The position numbers and the translations under genes are program-made. Positions 17,489-25,759 of a stretch of 64,000 bases of DNA are shown here, one piece after another. The stretch comes from Roseivirga sp. E12 (GTDB lineage Bacteria; Bacteroidota; Bacteroidia; Cytophagales; Cyclobacteriaceae): positions 62,001 to 126,000 of the forward strand of contig NZ_JAGFMD010000006.1 in assembly GCF_017592825.1 (NCBI RefSeq). Reading direction: 5' to 3'. The notes beneath the pieces were generated by a model. The model worked only from the letters and a program-made list of their open reading frames with translations, was not told the origin of the DNA and did no database searches. Each line of letters starts with the position of its first letter. Position 1 is the stretch's first letter.

Positions 17489-17704
17489 ATGATTACCCAA
17501 AAGTCAAAAAGCTCAAAATATGTCAGCCTCACTATTGGTGTTGTAGTAGCACTTCTATCGGTTTGGCAAGTAAGTGGTAGATCCATTCATTTGAGTAATC
17601 GATTTAGAAAAGCAACGAAAAAAGCCGTTCTGGTACCAGCTATTTATAGCAGTGCCATGACAGCCATTTCGTTACACATTAGTCAATATTTTATTTATCA
17701 GTGA
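17489..17704 (+). CDS. Small membrane protein of unknown function
   Basis: A 71-residue basic protein with one certain hydrophobic segment (about 11-28, VSLTIGVVVALLSVWQVSG) and a weaker one (about 46-66). It lies 37 bp after pspA and 1 bp before the next small gene, inside the operon. No family is recognised. Being short, it rests on operon context and on being followed immediately by further coupled genes. Confidence 0.6.
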   Translation: MITQKSKSSKYVSLTIGVVVALLSVWQVSGRSIHLSNRFRKATKKAVLVPAIYSSAMTAISLHISQYFIYQ

Positions 17705-17705
17705 G

Positions 17706-17870
17706 ATGAGAAGTTTAAGTTATATGGGAGATTTAATTAAAGGCATTTTAGCGATAGCAGTGATCGTCTTTGTCTTCGGATTCGTATTCAGTTTCCTTTT
17801 CAAAGTAGGAATTATACTATTGATCGGGTTAGGAATTTTATACCTGATCCGAAAAGTGTTTATCGACTAA
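17706..17870 (+). CDS. 54-residue membrane peptide in the psp-like operon
   Basis: An ORF of 54 codons starting at ATG 17706 (a second possible start is Met7, 17724) and ending TAA at 17870. The translation is dominated by two hydrophobic segments: about 11-32 (ILAIAVIVFVFGFVFSFLF) and 34-47 (GIILLIGLGILYLI), closed by a basic RKVFID tail. It begins 1 bp after one gene and ends 2 bp before the next, which strongly suggests it is real and translated. It resembles the short PspG/PspB-sized membrane helpers by size only. Confidence 0.65.
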   Translation: MRSLSYMGDLIKGILAIAVIVFVFGFVFSFLFKVGIILLIGLGILYLIRKVFID

Positions 17871-17872
17871 GA

Positions 17873-18373
17873 ATGATTCCTTGGTATAACAAGTTACATC
17901 AAGTTGCATATGACACTCGTGAATCGACTCTTTCATCCGAAGAAATTAGGCATAGAATGGTTGAGCACTTCGAAAAAATAGAGATTAATCCAATCGGCTT
18001 TTTTCAAAGAGCAAAAAACCCTTACGGCTTGAAGTTTAGAAAAGATGATAGCTTCGTAATTCGCCAAACTAATAAGCCTCGTGGAGGAATAGATCCATCA
18101 GAAGCAAGCATAACAATTATAAAAGGAGTTTTAATTGACTTAGGTCAAAATAGAGAGATTAAGTTTGTAGGACAAATACCTTGGATGTGGTTCTTAGGTT
18201 TATTTGCTGCTGTATTGATAACATACTCAATTGGTCTCTTTGCATTTATCTTCTCATGTCTAATCGGATTCATTATTTTAATGTGGTTTAGATATGGTGT
18301 CAAATCAGATATGCAAAAAGTTGATATTGAACTATACAAATGCCTGAAAGAAAAAGAAAATGGGAGTATTTGA
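17873..18373 (+). CDS. Membrane protein of unknown function
   Basis: A 166-residue protein with a soluble basic N-terminal half (about 1-100) and two adjacent membrane segments (about 104-125 and 127-140, LGLFAAVLITYSIGLFAFIF), then a short charged tail. It is more AT-rich than its neighbours. It begins 2 bp after the 54-residue gene and its end overlaps the DUF4178 gene by 14 nt, so coupling is likely. No family recognised. Confidence 0.78.
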   Translation: MIPWYNKLHQVAYDTRESTLSSEEIRHRMVEHFEKIEINPIGFFQRAKNPYGLKFRKDDSFVIRQTNKPRGGIDPSEASITIIKGVLIDLGQNREIKFVGQIPWMWFLGLFAAVLITYSIGLFAFIFSCLIGFIILMWFRYGVKSDMQKVDIELYKCLKEKENGSI

Positions 18374-18905
18374 TTTTCTAAAAAAGAAAAAAGAACCGGC
18401 ATATGATGTCACCAATCTCAGCGTAGCTGATTTGGACGAGGGCTTTGTGTTTGACTACAATCTTAAAAGTTGGGTGGTCAAAGAAGTCTATCAGTACGAT
18501 TGGGGGAAAAACATTTTCACCAAAGAGTTTAAAATAGATGCCGGAGACGAAGCAGCATATTTGAGTGTCGCCAACGAAGGTGAATTATCGTTGAGCATTT
18601 CTAAGTCCATCAAGATTCAAGAGCTGGGAGATGGCATCCGAGAAAAAATTCGGAAGGCCGAAACAGCTCCAGAGAAATTAGAATATCAAGGAATCACCTA
18701 CTATCTGGATGAAGATTCTGCAGGCTATTTCAATGATGTTTCAGCAAAAAAGTCAGATTGGGAAGAATTGGTTAGCTATGACTACCTAAACGATGATGAG
18801 ACACTTTGTGTCAATATCACCCAATGGGACGAGCGCAATTTTGAGGCGTCTGCCGGTAAAGTCATCAAGTCATACGAGATTTCTAATATCACACCAGACG
18901 CATAG
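18360..18905 (+). CDS. DUF4178 domain protein
   Basis: A 181-residue cytoplasmic acidic protein. It starts with the short basic MGVFDFLKKKK then a DUF4178-like fold: VADLDEGFVFDYNLKSWVVKEVYQYDW, a beta-sandwich, and a second related half from about 97 (LEYQGITYYLDEDSAGYF) to WEELVSYDYLNDDETLCVNITQWD. DUF4178 proteins are found next to PspA-type, DUF350 and spermidine synthase genes, where E. coli has yjfK (DUF2491) instead. The molecular role is unknown. It overlaps the preceding gene by 14 nt and is followed after 80 bp by the lipoprotein gene. Confidence 0.85.
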   Translation: MGVFDFLKKKKEPAYDVTNLSVADLDEGFVFDYNLKSWVVKEVYQYDWGKNIFTKEFKIDAGDEAAYLSVANEGELSLSISKSIKIQELGDGIREKIRKAETAPEKLEYQGITYYLDEDSAGYFNDVSAKKSDWEELVSYDYLNDDETLCVNITQWDERNFEASAGKVIKSYEISNITPDA

Positions 18906-18985
18906 TGGCCTCTAAGAGGATTTACTTAACTTTAACATATTAGACCTGGATGTATTTCCAGTTTTAAATCAAGACTAAAGGTTTT

Positions 18986-19747
18986 ATGAAATACGCCAAA
19001 TTAACCGCCATCACCCTTCTGCTTATCGCAGTATCTAGTTGTGGTGGTCGCAGAGATGAGTTTGTCAAAAACCCTGTTGATGATCTCGTAAGAGACATGC
19101 CAACCGATAGGGTCTTTTCCATCGCCCTATACGATATGAACGTAGAGGGCAATTTCTTTGAAGATTACTACCATAAGTATCGAATCATTGAAGAAACAAC
19201 CCCAGGGCAGCCTGAAGAAAGAATAACTGACTGGTATCAAGTATCAGAGAGCCAATTCAAACAGCATGTCGATGACATGGGAATGGAACTCGTCTCACGT
19301 GGTGAGGACGGCAAATTGGTTAAGGAGGTCAGCCCGCCAGGTTACAATAACTATGTTGGTAATGAGAAATATGGTCAATGGACCCAAAGAGATGGTGGCA
19401 GTTTCTGGGAGTTCTATGGCAAGTATGCCTTTATGTCTTCCATGTTCCGGATGTTTACATATCCAGTAAACAGATCATACTACAATGACTACAGGGGCAA
19501 TTACTACGGAAGAGGTAGAGCGTATTATGGACCTACTTCTGGTGGTAGTTCTTACTACGGCACTAACAGTAATTACACCAGAACTAGTAGATCCAATTCT
19601 ACCTGGAGTAACAATAGGTCATCGTTTAAAAATAGGGTCAACAGTAGAACTTCTAGATCTAGCAGTTCTACCTCAAGAACATCACGCTCCTCATCGAGAT
19701 ATGGTGGTTCTAGTTCTCGTTCGCGAGGCGGAGGATTCGGTAAATAA
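18986..19747 (+). CDS. Lipoprotein with Ser/Arg/Tyr/Gly-rich low-complexity tail
   Basis: A 253-residue lipoprotein (lipobox VSSC, Cys19). Residues 20-160 form an ordinary mixed domain. From about 163 to the end the chain is low complexity, first Tyr/Gly/Asn-rich and then Ser/Arg-rich, ending SSSRSRGGGFGK. The plan (lipoprotein, disordered tail ending RGGFG-like) recalls YjfM/YgiB (DUF1190), whose gene stands in the equivalent place in the yjf operon, though the core is not clearly that domain. It lies 24 bp before the DUF350 gene. Partner or ligand unknown; the tail might contact peptidoglycan, nucleic acid or an acidic surface. Confidence 0.8.
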   Translation: MKYAKLTAITLLLIAVSSCGGRRDEFVKNPVDDLVRDMPTDRVFSIALYDMNVEGNFFEDYYHKYRIIEETTPGQPEERITDWYQVSESQFKQHVDDMGMELVSRGEDGKLVKEVSPPGYNNYVGNEKYGQWTQRDGGSFWEFYGKYAFMSSMFRMFTYPVNRSYYNDYRGNYYGRGRAYYGPTSGGSSYYGTNSNYTRTSRSNSTWSNNRSSFKNRVNSRTSRSSSSTSRTSRSSSRYGGSSSRSRGGGFGK

Positions 19748-19771
19748 GCATCAACCCAGACTAACAACCTT

Positions 19772-20632
19772 ATGCAATACTTAGACGGAATACTTTACTC
19801 AATCTTATACCTAGCCGCTTCCTTTATACTTTTCTATATTGGTAAAGTGGCTTACCAACTTTTCCACCCCAAAATTAAGGTAGCCGAGGAGCTAGTTGAA
19901 AAAGACAACTTTGCTTTTTCTGTGGCCTATGTGGGCTATTTCATAGGACTGGTAATTGCGTTGGGTGCCGCAGTATATGGTGAGTCCAATGGCTGGCAAA
20001 TCGACTTGATGGACATGGGAGTTTACGGACTCTTGACCATAATATTGATGAACGTCTCTCTGATCATCAACGATAAAATTGTACTTAGCAAGTTCAGCGT
20101 CAAAAAAGAGATTCTTGAAGATCGGAATGTTGGTACTGGAGTACTCGAAGGGGCCAATGCCATAGCTACAGGACTGATTGTTCTGGGTGCAATTCACGGT
20201 GAAGGACATGGCTTTGGAGGTCCTTTAGTAACCGGTGTTCTTTATTGGGCCCTAGGTCAATTCTTGCTTTTCGTTACTGCTAAGGTTTATGATGCCATTA
20301 CTCCATATGATGTCCATGCTGAAATAGAAAAAGACAACGTGGCGGTTGGTATCGCTATGGGTGGGGCAGTCATTGCCATTGCTAACTTGATTAGGTTTGC
20401 CTTGATGCATGACTTCGAGAGCTGGATCATTACCGTTGAAGATGTAGCCATCGATGTTGCGATTGGTTTGGCCTTCTTACCATTGGCCAGATTGCTTACT
20501 GATAAAATCTTGCTCCCTGGCAGAAAACTGACTGATGAAATCGTCAATCAGGAAAAGCCAAACAATGGAGCAGCTCTTATCGAGGCTTTCGCTTATATCG
20601 GAGGGTCTGTACTGATTACTTGGGCACTCTAA
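19772..20632 (+). CDS. Double DUF350 (YjfL-like) inner membrane protein
   Basis: A 286-residue membrane protein made of two DUF350 repeats (about 1-140 and 145-286) with some seven to eight membrane segments. The repeat is visible by eye: VEKDNFAFSVAYVGYF against IEKDNVAVGIAMGGAV, and NVGTGVLEGANAIATGLIVL against NNGAALIEAFAYIGGSVLIT. E. coli YjfL is a single DUF350 unit of about 130 residues, so this one is a fused duplication. Its function is not known; it follows a PspA-type gene in E. coli as well. A REP-like doublet lies directly after its stop, before the spermidine synthase. Confidence 0.92.
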   Translation: MQYLDGILYSILYLAASFILFYIGKVAYQLFHPKIKVAEELVEKDNFAFSVAYVGYFIGLVIALGAAVYGESNGWQIDLMDMGVYGLLTIILMNVSLIINDKIVLSKFSVKKEILEDRNVGTGVLEGANAIATGLIVLGAIHGEGHGFGGPLVTGVLYWALGQFLLFVTAKVYDAITPYDVHAEIEKDNVAVGIAMGGAVIAIANLIRFALMHDFESWIITVEDVAIDVAIGLAFLPLARLLTDKILLPGRKLTDEIVNQEKPNNGAALIEAFAYIGGSVLITWAL

Positions 20633-20637
20633 TTGGG

Positions 20638-20690
20638 CGTCATTGCGAGTGTGGAAAGTCTAAGAGACTTTTTGCCGAAGCAATCCCCCA
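20638..20690. repeat. REP-like unit, left copy of an inverted doublet
   Basis: The unit starts CGTCATTGCGAG and ends GAAGCAATCCCC; ATTGC pairs with GCAAT, and an inner stem AAAGTCT-AAG-AGACTTT closes the hairpin. The CATTGCGAG...GCAATC pattern resembles interspersed palindromic repeats known from many bacterial genomes. It begins 5 bp after the DUF350 stop codon. Confidence 0.8.
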
Positions 20691-20726
20691 ATTTAACGCA
20701 CTATCTTAACCCTCCTTAAAAATATT

Positions 20727-20766
20727 GAGATTGCCGCACCTCACTGCGTTGAGGCTCGCAATGACG
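20727..20766. repeat. REP-like unit, right (inverted) copy of the doublet
   Basis: The unit starts GAGATTGCCGCAC and ends GGCTCGCAATGACG, the reverse of the left copy, with its own inner stem CCTCA/TGAGG. It ends 7 bp before the spermidine synthase ATG, so hairpins on the mRNA would sit close to the start codon. Confidence 0.8.
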
Positions 20767-20773
20767 ACAAACC

Positions 20774-22312
20774 ATGTCAAAATCCAACATACTCAAATTA
20801 GCTTTATTTGCTACCGGTCTTTCCGGTATTGTAGCTGAGTATGTGCTATCTACTCTGGCTACCTACTTTTTAGGCGACTCCGTTTTTCAATGGACCATGA
20901 TTGTTTCTATCATGCTCTTCTCAATGGGTTTGGGAAGTAGAATAAGCCGATATATTTCGGGTGACCTATTAAAGCGATTTATCTATATAGAATTTATACT
21001 CTCCTTACTCACAGCATTTGTTTCAGTAATTACCTATTTGAGTTCTGCTTATTACGGAGACAATACCATAATCATTTACGGTCTTAGCATTTTGGTTGGG
21101 CTTCTCATCGGTATGGAAATACCCATTGTTATGAGGCTCAATGATGAACACGAAGAATTAAAGATCAATGTCTCTTCAGTGATGGAGAAGGACTACTATG
21201 GCAGTCTGCTTGGAGGTGTCTTTTTTGCCTTTATAGGCCTACCCTATTTAGGGTTAACCTATACACCTTTCATTCTTGGAAGCATCAATTTCCTAGTGGC
21301 CTGCCTGCTCATTTATATCCTGTGGAAATCCATTGAGAGAAGTCTTCAAAAAAGGCTTTTTGTTTTAATTGCTGGTGTAGCACTAATCATTGGGGCAGGA
21401 GCCTTTACCGCAAAGCGTATCATTGACTTCGGTGAAGAACTGCGCTATAAAGACAGGGTAGTTTTCTCGGAGCAAACCAAGTATCAAAGAATTGTAATCA
21501 CCCAATCTAAAGAAGCCTATTGGTTGTTTATCAACGGTAATCAGCAATTGAGTTCTATAGACGAAGTCATGTACCACGAACCATTAGTTCACCCGGTAAT
21601 GGGTCTTTTGAAAAACCCAAAACACATTTTAGTAATGGGTGGCGGTGATGGTGGTGCTGTTCGCGAAATACTAAAATACCCTTCGGTTGAGAAAATCACT
21701 CTGGTAGACCTAGACCCAAGAATGACAGAATTGGGTCAAACCCAAGAATGGTTAGTGAGCATGAATCAAGATGCGTTGAATGATTCTAAAGTCGAAATAA
21801 TCAATGCGGATGGTTTCACATGGTTAGAAAATAATCAAGACTACTTCGATGCGGTAATCATAGACCTACCTGACCCTAAGACTGTAGAGTTGGGCCGACT
21901 CTACTCCTATGAGTTCTATCAGTTATGCTACAATCATCTCAGGCCATATGGTGTCATCACCACTCAAGCAGGATCTCCTTATTATGCCGCAAGGGCATTT
22001 AACTGCATTGACCAAACCATGACAGATGCAGGTTTCACTACTGCACCACTGCACAATCAAGTAGTGACTTTAGGAGAATGGGGATGGGTTATGGGTGTCA
22101 AGGAAGGCGATAAACAAGAACTCAAAACTGCACTTCAATCCCTCAGTTTTGAGGGAATAAAAACAGAGTGGATGAACCAAGAATCCATGACCCTGATCAC
22201 CTCATTTGGTAAACGAGTTTTTCCAGACGATGATAAGCCAGTGGAGACCAATCGTATCCATAACCCAGTTCTCTATAAGTACTATTTAAAAGGGAAGTGG
22301 GATTTGTATTGA
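20774..22312 (+). CDS. Membrane-anchored polyamine aminopropyltransferase (spermidine synthase-like), canonical copy
   Basis: A 512-residue protein with about seven membrane segments in the first 210 residues and a spermidine synthase domain (about 228-500). Motifs of the active enzyme are kept: GGGDGG (289-294) for the decarboxylated SAM site, VDLD (311-314), the catalytic region IIDLPDP (Asp364), and the amine-side DEVMYHEPLVH (about 263-273). It would transfer an aminopropyl group to a diamine such as putrescine near the membrane. No SAM decarboxylase gene is seen in the window. A degenerate paralogue lies at 25760-27208. It is separated from DUF350 by the REP-like doublet. Confidence 0.92.
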   Translation: MSKSNILKLALFATGLSGIVAEYVLSTLATYFLGDSVFQWTMIVSIMLFSMGLGSRISRYISGDLLKRFIYIEFILSLLTAFVSVITYLSSAYYGDNTIIIYGLSILVGLLIGMEIPIVMRLNDEHEELKINVSSVMEKDYYGSLLGGVFFAFIGLPYLGLTYTPFILGSINFLVACLLIYILWKSIERSLQKRLFVLIAGVALIIGAGAFTAKRIIDFGEELRYKDRVVFSEQTKYQRIVITQSKEAYWLFINGNQQLSSIDEVMYHEPLVHPVMGLLKNPKHILVMGGGDGGAVREILKYPSVEKITLVDLDPRMTELGQTQEWLVSMNQDALNDSKVEIINADGFTWLENNQDYFDAVIIDLPDPKTVELGRLYSYEFYQLCYNHLRPYGVITTQAGSPYYAARAFNCIDQTMTDAGFTTAPLHNQVVTLGEWGWVMGVKEGDKQELKTALQSLSFEGIKTEWMNQESMTLITSFGKRVFPDDDKPVETNRIHNPVLYKYYLKGKWDLY

Positions 22313-22321
22313 GCTATTAAA

Positions 22322-23095
22322 ATGAAACTCAGTTTAAAAAGTAAGCTTAAAATCTTATTTATTCATACCAATTACTTGGTAGCCATTTCCATGATTTTTA
22401 TAGCTGTTTTTATCATAAGTAATTATGATTTCTTTGAACTTAGGTCTGCATACTATCTAAAGTCAGAAAGTGAAACTACGAAAGGGGTAATAACTAAGAA
22501 GTGGGTAGCAAACGATCAATATGACTTCAAAATGGCCTATGATTTCTCCTTTCGATTAGACGACTTTGGAGAATTCACAGGAACTAGCTACTCCAAATTC
22601 GACAAGTTCAGTAAAGGAGACACCATTTATATTGATTATGTCCCTTGGGGTCCTTCGTACTCCAAGATTCAAAGATTTGAATTAATCGAAAAGTCAACAG
22701 CTACCCTGTGGATTAGTGGGTTTCTCTGTCTATTCTCCCTAATATTATTTCTTTACTCATTCTTCGATAGGCTATCACTCATCAAAGAACTGAAGCATGG
22801 TCAAATAATAAAAATTGAATTTGACTTTGTCTCATCACCCGATTGGTTTATTAAAAAAATCTACTCTCCAGAAGATGGTTGGGAGTTAAATGACTTTTTC
22901 AGAAAGTATACCTTCTCGTATCAACTTGCCGGTGAAAAGCGACAAGTATTCAGTCTCGTCAGATTTTCGAGGGAAAAATATAAATCGAAAAACCAGTTCG
23001 GCTTGACAAGAAAAAATAAAAGGCCCCGCCTGTTAGTACTCTTACCAAAGACGATACTCAATTCATTTCTTAAGCAATCAGGGCATGAGAATTAA
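22322..23095 (+). CDS. DUF3592-like membrane protein
   Basis: A 257-residue protein with membrane segments at about 13-33 and 128-150. Between them is an extracytoplasmic beta domain with the DUF3592 pattern: GVITKKW, FSFRLDDFGEFTGTSYS, KGDTIYIDYVPWGPS. The C-terminal third is a separate cytoplasmic part with no recognised motif. It follows the spermidine synthase by 9 bp and is the last rightward gene, meeting the leftward operon tail to tail with 11 bp between. It is AT-rich. Function unknown. Confidence 0.8.
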   Translation: MKLSLKSKLKILFIHTNYLVAISMIFIAVFIISNYDFFELRSAYYLKSESETTKGVITKKWVANDQYDFKMAYDFSFRLDDFGEFTGTSYSKFDKFSKGDTIYIDYVPWGPSYSKIQRFELIEKSTATLWISGFLCLFSLILFLYSFFDRLSLIKELKHGQIIKIEFDFVSSPDWFIKKIYSPEDGWELNDFFRKYTFSYQLAGEKRQVFSLVRFSREKYKSKNQFGLTRKNKRPRLLVLLPKTILNSFLKQSGHEN

Positions 23096-23106
23096 AGACA
23101 CGGTCG

Positions 23107-24141
23107 TCAAATATCAATAGCATCAAACCCATCGAAGTCACCCATATCAAACCAGCTGCCAGAGTCACTCACATCGGCCACTGATTCAAAGCCATCCGTG
23201 TCTCCGAAGCCATCCAGTTTGGAATCAAAGTCCAGATCGTCATTGAATAGGTCGGCCTCACCAGCATCTAATCCTGCACTATCAATGGAACCTATGATAT
23301 CGGCTTCCTCCCCCACTAGGGTAACATCACTTATATGCATATGATGATCATGCAGAAGTTCCGACCATAGGAAACTGTAAAGAAGAATTTCTCCGAAACC
23401 AAAGTACCCATCAAATACCGGATCGTAGTCTCTGGTAGGATTCTTCCTCCGCCCTTTCATGATCGGCTTTCGATCTTTTGATTTTGGTATTACAACTCGC
23501 TTATCGATTTCAATCTTCACATCATCGACTTTCATGTGCTTTCTAACTCGCATTCCCAGATCGTTGACAAAGGTCTCGAAGGCTAATTCCTGCTCATTCA
23601 CAAAGCCATTCAAAACTTCCTGAGAGCCAAATCGAGTTTTCATTCTCGCTTTAACACTTTCCTGATTTTCGCCTGACTCTGCCTTAAATTCCTTCATCAA
23701 ACCATTAATCTTGATTTCAATGGGATAGGCACCAACGGCATGAGATCTATTGATATTGATCTCCATGAGGTATACAAAATTCTTGTCCTCATGCTCTAAT
23801 ACCATATACAATGTTTCGAAATGATGCGACATGGCATCATTGATGGTCAATTCATAGTTATCAACCGCTTCTTTTAAATCATCTTCTTTGCCCTCCTTGT
23901 CGTAGTAGATGTCTATATCATCATGAGACAATCGGATGATGTTATTGATGTTCAGCTCCCAAAAAAGCCTGTTCAATTGTTGAAGCACTGAAACTGCAGT
24001 GAAGGTCTCTCTTTCAATTTTTTTGGAAGTAGCACCAGAAGTAATGTAATGCAAAAATTTCTTGAACATTTCATCCGGCTCCACGCGCTCAATCTTGGTG
24101 AGTTGGGATGGATCTATAGAAAGTCGGGCACTGAAATACAT
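23107..24141 (-). CDS. Cytoplasmic protein with Asp/Gly-rich acidic tail, unknown function
   Basis: A 344-residue protein without signal or membrane segments. The N-terminal 245 residues are charged and mixed alpha/beta; a short FGEILLYSFLWSELLHDHHMH stretch lies near 245-268, with three histidines; the last 70 residues are strongly acidic and rich in Asp, Gly and Phe (for example FGDTDGFESVADVSDSG). No known family is seen. It is the last gene of the leftward operon after the flavin amine oxidase-like gene (92 bp). The acidic tail might bind cations, polyamines or basic partners, but that is speculation. Confidence 0.8.
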   Translation of the reverse strand: MYFSARLSIDPSQLTKIERVEPDEMFKKFLHYITSGATSKKIERETFTAVSVLQQLNRLFWELNINNIIRLSHDDIDIYYDKEGKEDDLKEAVDNYELTINDAMSHHFETLYMVLEHEDKNFVYLMEININRSHAVGAYPIEIKINGLMKEFKAESGENQESVKARMKTRFGSQEVLNGFVNEQELAFETFVNDLGMRVRKHMKVDDVKIEIDKRVVIPKSKDRKPIMKGRRKNPTRDYDPVFDGYFGFGEILLYSFLWSELLHDHHMHISDVTLVGEEADIIGSIDSAGLDAGEADLFNDDLDFDSKLDGFGDTDGFESVADVSDSGSWFDMGDFDGFDAIDI

Positions 24142-24233
24142 GGAGTATTGGTTGAATTAATAGAAGTATCAAGATACAAGGAAAGCGGGGCTTCTACCTG
24201 CTTTTCATCAAGAGATATTTCCGCTTATGGCGA

Positions 24234-25745
24234 TCATTTGCCTAATAGTTTGGCAGCCTGTATTCCGGAGTCCATTGCTTCGAAAAATAGAGGTAATCTA
24301 GCGTTGTCAACGCCTGCGAAAGTCATGTTTGTGTATAGGCGATTCTCATTCTTGTCATCGAACAAATAGTCAGGTGTTGGTATTGGCATCGCATGCCCCA
24401 TCACCTTAATATGCACCTCTTTGATCATACCTGAAATGTCTTGATCAAAATACTCGTTTAAGTATCCCACTGTCTTTTCAACGATCACTTCTTTGTTCGC
24501 TTCAACATTTTTAAGATCATTTCTTGAAGCTGGTGGCAAACAATAGTAGGCGGTCAAAACCCGACTTTCAGTATCTCCGGTCTCTTGCATGTCTGAGTCT
24601 ACGAAACCCATAAAAGTTTCGTCTTCCATTAGCATCTCGTTTTGCCAAAAGCCTTTCTTGTCGAGTTTGTTGTCGAGGATAAAATTAAGCACCAACCAAG
24701 GAGCATAAGTGTTTTGTTCGAAGTAGGTGTACTGCTCTGGCATGATGTACTTTAGGGCATGCTTTTGTCCTGCATACACAACATTCAGAGATTCAATCTC
24801 CTTTACCGTCTTGGAAGCAATGTCAACTACCTGAGTTACAAAACCACCATCGTTAGCCTGAATCGACTTTACCAAATGACGAGTGCGCAGACTTTCAGCA
24901 GGTAGGTTACCAGCTAGTCTTTTAATGAAATAGCCATTGCCATCTGGTGGAGAAAATAGGTCGACTACTTGTGTTTCATAGGGTCGGCAGGTGAAATAAT
25001 GTATGCCTGCCAATGCAGAAACCTGATCAGTAGTTCCTCCCCAATCGTCTAGCATATGATAGTCCAATCCTCTTTTGAAGGTTGGCGTGAGGCTCAAATT
25101 TTGATTGAGGAAGTCATGAAAACTAATTTCATTTAGCCCTTTGAGATCCTCATCGATCTCAGTTGTGGGCATAGGCATTCGGCCATAATAAGGCTTGAGC
25201 AAGCTTTGAAAATTCTGTTTCAACTCTCCTTCTGGCAAAACATCAGACCTCATCTTTCCATCTTGAAAGCATTGGTTTTTCCGAGGGTTCGGAATAATGA
25301 ATTGTCTGTCTTTAAAAGACCATGAGTCTTTCCAAGGTTGATATTCAACAATGTCTAAGGACGCTAAAAGCGCCAAGCCTTCTTGACCGTAATTAGATGG
25401 ATAAGCCAAGTCATAATGTGCACCCTGGGCGAAGGTGGTCCCATTAGAATCGATTGAAGAGGAGGTCCCTCCAAGGTTATCTGATAACTCGCAAAGCATA
25501 AAGTCTTGCCCCTTCAGATAATTGGCAGCACTTAGTCCGGCAACACCACCTCCAACAATTAATGTCTCCGTGGTGATCTTTTCATCTTTAGGAAAGGTGC
25601 TACTCTCAAAGATGAGATGACCAGTATGTATATCCGTATAAACAGTAATAGCGAAGTCCCTTTTTGGCGAAGACCAATCACAAGACTTCAAAATCAAAGG
25701 CAGTGTGGCAAGTGACGATATTTTTAGAAACTTTCTTCTCTCCAT
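24234..25745 (-). CDS. Exported FAD-dependent amine oxidase-like protein
   Basis: A 503-residue flavoprotein. The N-terminus has a twin-arginine-like start (MERRKFLKIS) and then LKSC (Cys22), a weak lipobox, so it is probably exported by Tat and perhaps lipid-anchored. The Rossmann motif IVGGGVAGLSAANYL is at 63-77 and the C-terminal FAD motif (GVDNARLPLFFEAMDSG) is near 480. The plan is that of flavin monoamine/polyamine oxidases. It lies 14 bp after the degenerate spermidine synthase gene, which suggests a polyamine substrate; the amine specificity itself is not shown by the sequence. Confidence 0.88.
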   Translation of the reverse strand: MERRKFLKISSLATLPLILKSCDWSSPKRDFAITVYTDIHTGHLIFESSTFPKDEKITTETLIVGGGVAGLSAANYLKGQDFMLCELSDNLGGTSSSIDSNGTTFAQGAHYDLAYPSNYGQEGLALLASLDIVEYQPWKDSWSFKDRQFIIPNPRKNQCFQDGKMRSDVLPEGELKQNFQSLLKPYYGRMPMPTTEIDEDLKGLNEISFHDFLNQNLSLTPTFKRGLDYHMLDDWGGTTDQVSALAGIHYFTCRPYETQVVDLFSPPDGNGYFIKRLAGNLPAESLRTRHLVKSIQANDGGFVTQVVDIASKTVKEIESLNVVYAGQKHALKYIMPEQYTYFEQNTYAPWLVLNFILDNKLDKKGFWQNEMLMEDETFMGFVDSDMQETGDTESRVLTAYYCLPPASRNDLKNVEANKEVIVEKTVGYLNEYFDQDISGMIKEVHIKVMGHAMPIPTPDYLFDDKNENRLYTNMTFAGVDNARLPLFFEAMDSGIQAAKLLGK

Positions 25746-25759
25746 CTATGCGTGGCCCT

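Noticed and set aside
19485-19784. Alternative-frame ORFs (plus and minus) over the low-complexity tail of the lipoprotein
   Set aside because: Low-complexity sequence gives open frames in several phases; the lipoprotein frame has a signal and fits the operon.
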